Positions 62,739 through 64,000 of a stretch of 64,000 bases of DNA are shown here, piece after piece. Made by a program: the position numbers and the translations under genes. How positions within the stretch are numbered: the stretch's first letter is position 1; each line of letters opens with the position of its first letter. Origin of the DNA: Puia sp. (lineage in GTDB: Bacteria; Bacteroidota; Bacteroidia; Chitinophagales; Chitinophagaceae); NCBI GenBank assembly GCA_031292515.1, contig JARLGZ010000080.1, positions 81,636 to 145,635 of the forward strand. The letters run 5' to 3'. Below the pieces are notes generated by a model. That model was given only the letters and a program-made list of their open reading frames with translations. It searched no databases and had not been told where the DNA came from.

Positions 62739-63863
62739 ATGAAGATTCTAACGTACAGGTTTTTGGTAATGATTGCTCTGTTCGTATTTTCCTGGCAGGT
62801 CCGGGCTCAAAACACAAGCGACTCGTCTTCGGTTTCTGCAATGCTGAAAAAGGGAAAACTCTCGCTGGAAGGTTATGTGGATACCTATTTTTCCAACTCC
62901 TTTGCTCATCCTGAAAACGCCACCCATCCTTATTTTGTGTCGTATAACAGGGATAATGAGGTCAATGTGAACCTGGCCTATGTCAGCCTGAAATATGCAT
63001 CCGACAGGGTGCGCGCAACATTCACCCCGGGTTACGGCACCTATATGAACAGCAACTACGCCTCGGAAAGACAGACCCTGCAGAACATCCTGGAAGCCAA
63101 TGTAGGTGTGAAACTGTTCAAGGACAGGGATATCTGGCTGGACGCCGGGGTCATCGGATCGCCCTACACAAATGAGAGCGCTTATTCCTTCGATCAAATA
63201 CCCTATACCCGCAGCCTCGGGCCTGAAAATGTTCCTTATTATCTGACCGGGGCGAAACTGACGGTGCCGCTGGATAGTAAATGGACCGCCTATCTCTACC
63301 TCTTGAATGGATGGCAAGTGATACAAGCGCAGCATGATCCCCTCGATTTTGGATCTCAGCTCGAATATAAACCCAACGGCAAATGGGATATCAACTGGAA
63401 TACCTATATCGGCAATGAGAGTTCGGTTGCCAATCCCGGCTATAAGACAAGATATTTCGGAGACCTCTACGCCTCTTTTACTCCATCGGAGAAATGGTCC
63501 TTTACGGCAGACGCCTATATGGGCTGGCAGCGAAGAATGGAGGAACAGGCGATGGTGACCCGGAAATGGTGGAATCTCAATCTTTGCGCCCGGTATGTCT
63601 TTACGCCCGGGAATTCCTTCTCAGCCAGAATGGAGCATTTCAGCGACCCCAATCAGGTGTTGCTCACTCCGGTCACCGATGCAACCGGGTTTAAACTCTC
63701 CAGCGTCAGCCTCGGTTATAACTTGTCCATTACCGGGGAAGTGCTGTTCCGTTTGGAAGCGCGTTATTTCGGATCTCCGGAACAATTATACCCATTGCGC
63801 GATGGGACCCATACCAATAAGGATCTTTGGCTGACCGCAGGGATCACGGCCCGTTTCCGGTAA
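62739..63863 (+). CDS. BBP2-type outer-membrane porin
   Basis: 374 residues. Signal peptide about 1-24 (MKILTYRFLVMIALFVFSWQ, then VRAQ). The rest is a beta-barrel of the putative beta-barrel porin-2/OmpL-like type: LEGYVDTYFSNSFAHPENAT, VNVNLAYVSLKYASDRVRAT, LTGAKLTVPLDSKWTAYLYL, ending in GITARFR. Members often sit before potassium or ammonium transport genes, which would lie beyond the window. Its last codons form the first unit of the tandem array that follows. Confidence 0.85.
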   Translation: MKILTYRFLVMIALFVFSWQVRAQNTSDSSSVSAMLKKGKLSLEGYVDTYFSNSFAHPENATHPYFVSYNRDNEVNVNLAYVSLKYASDRVRATFTPGYGTYMNSNYASERQTLQNILEANVGVKLFKDRDIWLDAGVIGSPYTNESAYSFDQIPYTRSLGPENVPYYLTGAKLTVPLDSKWTAYLYLLNGWQVIQAQHDPLDFGSQLEYKPNGKWDINWNTYIGNESSVANPGYKTRYFGDLYASFTPSEKWSFTADAYMGWQRRMEEQAMVTRKWWNLNLCARYVFTPGNSFSARMEHFSDPNQVLLTPVTDATGFKLSSVSLGYNLSITGEVLFRLEARYFGSPEQLYPLRDGTHTNKDLWLTAGITARFR

Positions 63864-64000
63864 GCACAGCCCGTTCCCGGTAAGCTCGGCCCGTTTCCGG
63901 TAAGCTCGGCCCGTTTCCGGTAAGCTCGGCCCGTTTCCGGTAAGCTCGGCCCGTTTCCGGTAAGCTCGGCCCGTTTCCGGTAAGCTCGGCCCGTTTCCGG
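63861..64000 (+). repeat. 20-bp tandem array copied from the porin gene's 3' end
   Basis: Seven 20-base units from 63861 to the window end; the first differs at four bases and the next six are identical: TAAGCTCGGCCCGTTTCCGG. Each unit begins with the porin's stop codon and ends with the gene's last sense codons (63845-63860 CACGGCCCGTTTCCGG is the parent). The array may continue past 64000. Confidence 0.95.

Noticed and set aside
63861..64000. The tandem array as a possible CRISPR array
   Set aside because: The units are directly adjacent without spacers, and there are no cas genes in the window.

Overview
The window looks like a chromosomal segment of a Bacteroidota bacterium, most likely from the family Chitinophagaceae. 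The reasons are a SusC/SusD pair, Bacteroidota-type promoter elements (TTTG near -33 and TAnnTTTG near -7), few clear Shine-Dalgarno sequences, and many families typical of that group (DUF2911, DUF3810, DUF5018, DUF4434, BBP2-type porin, ECF sigma with a membrane anti-sigma). By eye the base composition is moderately GC-rich, with AT-richer patches around 43.4-44.5 kb and 53.6-56.7 kb. I saw no rRNA, tRNA, CRISPR array or complete insertion sequence. Everything here is read from sequence and from memory of protein families; no database search was possible.

Layout. 0-10.2 kb: a peptide and amino-sugar degradation block with a DinB-like protein, gamma-glutamyltranspeptidase, a secreted M14 carboxypeptidase, and a PIG-L deacetylase followed by two membrane microproteins and a sodium/solute symporter. 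10.4-13.4 kb: a DUF2911 protein and an ECF sigma/anti-sigma pair. 13.7-26 kb: mostly single-copy housekeeping genes: GT14 glycosyltransferase, XerD, a YkgJ cysteine-cluster protein, YraN, ManA, RNase HI, acyl-CoA carboxylase beta, DUF3810, dCTP deaminase, phosphopantetheinyl transferase, a pepsin-like protease, DUF2130. 26.3-41.8 kb: a ROK repressor divergent from a polysaccharide-utilisation-type operon (N-acylglucosamine 2-epimerase, SusC, SusD, DUF5018 lipoprotein, GH10-like lipoprotein, SGNH esterase, unknown secreted protein, Tat-type DUF4434 protein, sugar MFS permease), with a convergent phosphatase. 43.5-46.1 kb: a PD-(D/E)XK Rpn-type nuclease, an AraC regulator and a small outer-membrane protein. 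46.4-62.3 kb: a transglutaminase-DUF2126 protein at one end and transglutaminase plus ATP-grasp/alpha-E proteins at the other, separated by about 8.6 kb holding two PAS sensor kinases (one with a decayed ATPase domain), a VOC remnant, a DHFR-like protein, an antitoxin/PIN pair, a PAS-LuxR regulator with a decayed relative, and a fasciclin/NHL lipoprotein. 62.5-64 kb: a microprotein, a porin, and a 20-bp tandem array.

The least ordinary feature is the repeat landscape. A stop-codon-rich phrase (core GAGTAGTCAGTAGTGA or variants) sits just after the stop codons of four unrelated genes, always in the sense direction. The last gene ends in a 20-bp tandem array that copies its own 3' end. Several operon spacers consist of private tandem repeats with periods of 16-21 bp, and several conserved proteins carry matching low-complexity inserts. 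The strongest candidates for new biology are these repeats, the split amidoligase-type cluster, the utilisation locus without a recognisable classical glycoside hydrolase, and the microprotein fused by an ATGA overlap to the symporter.
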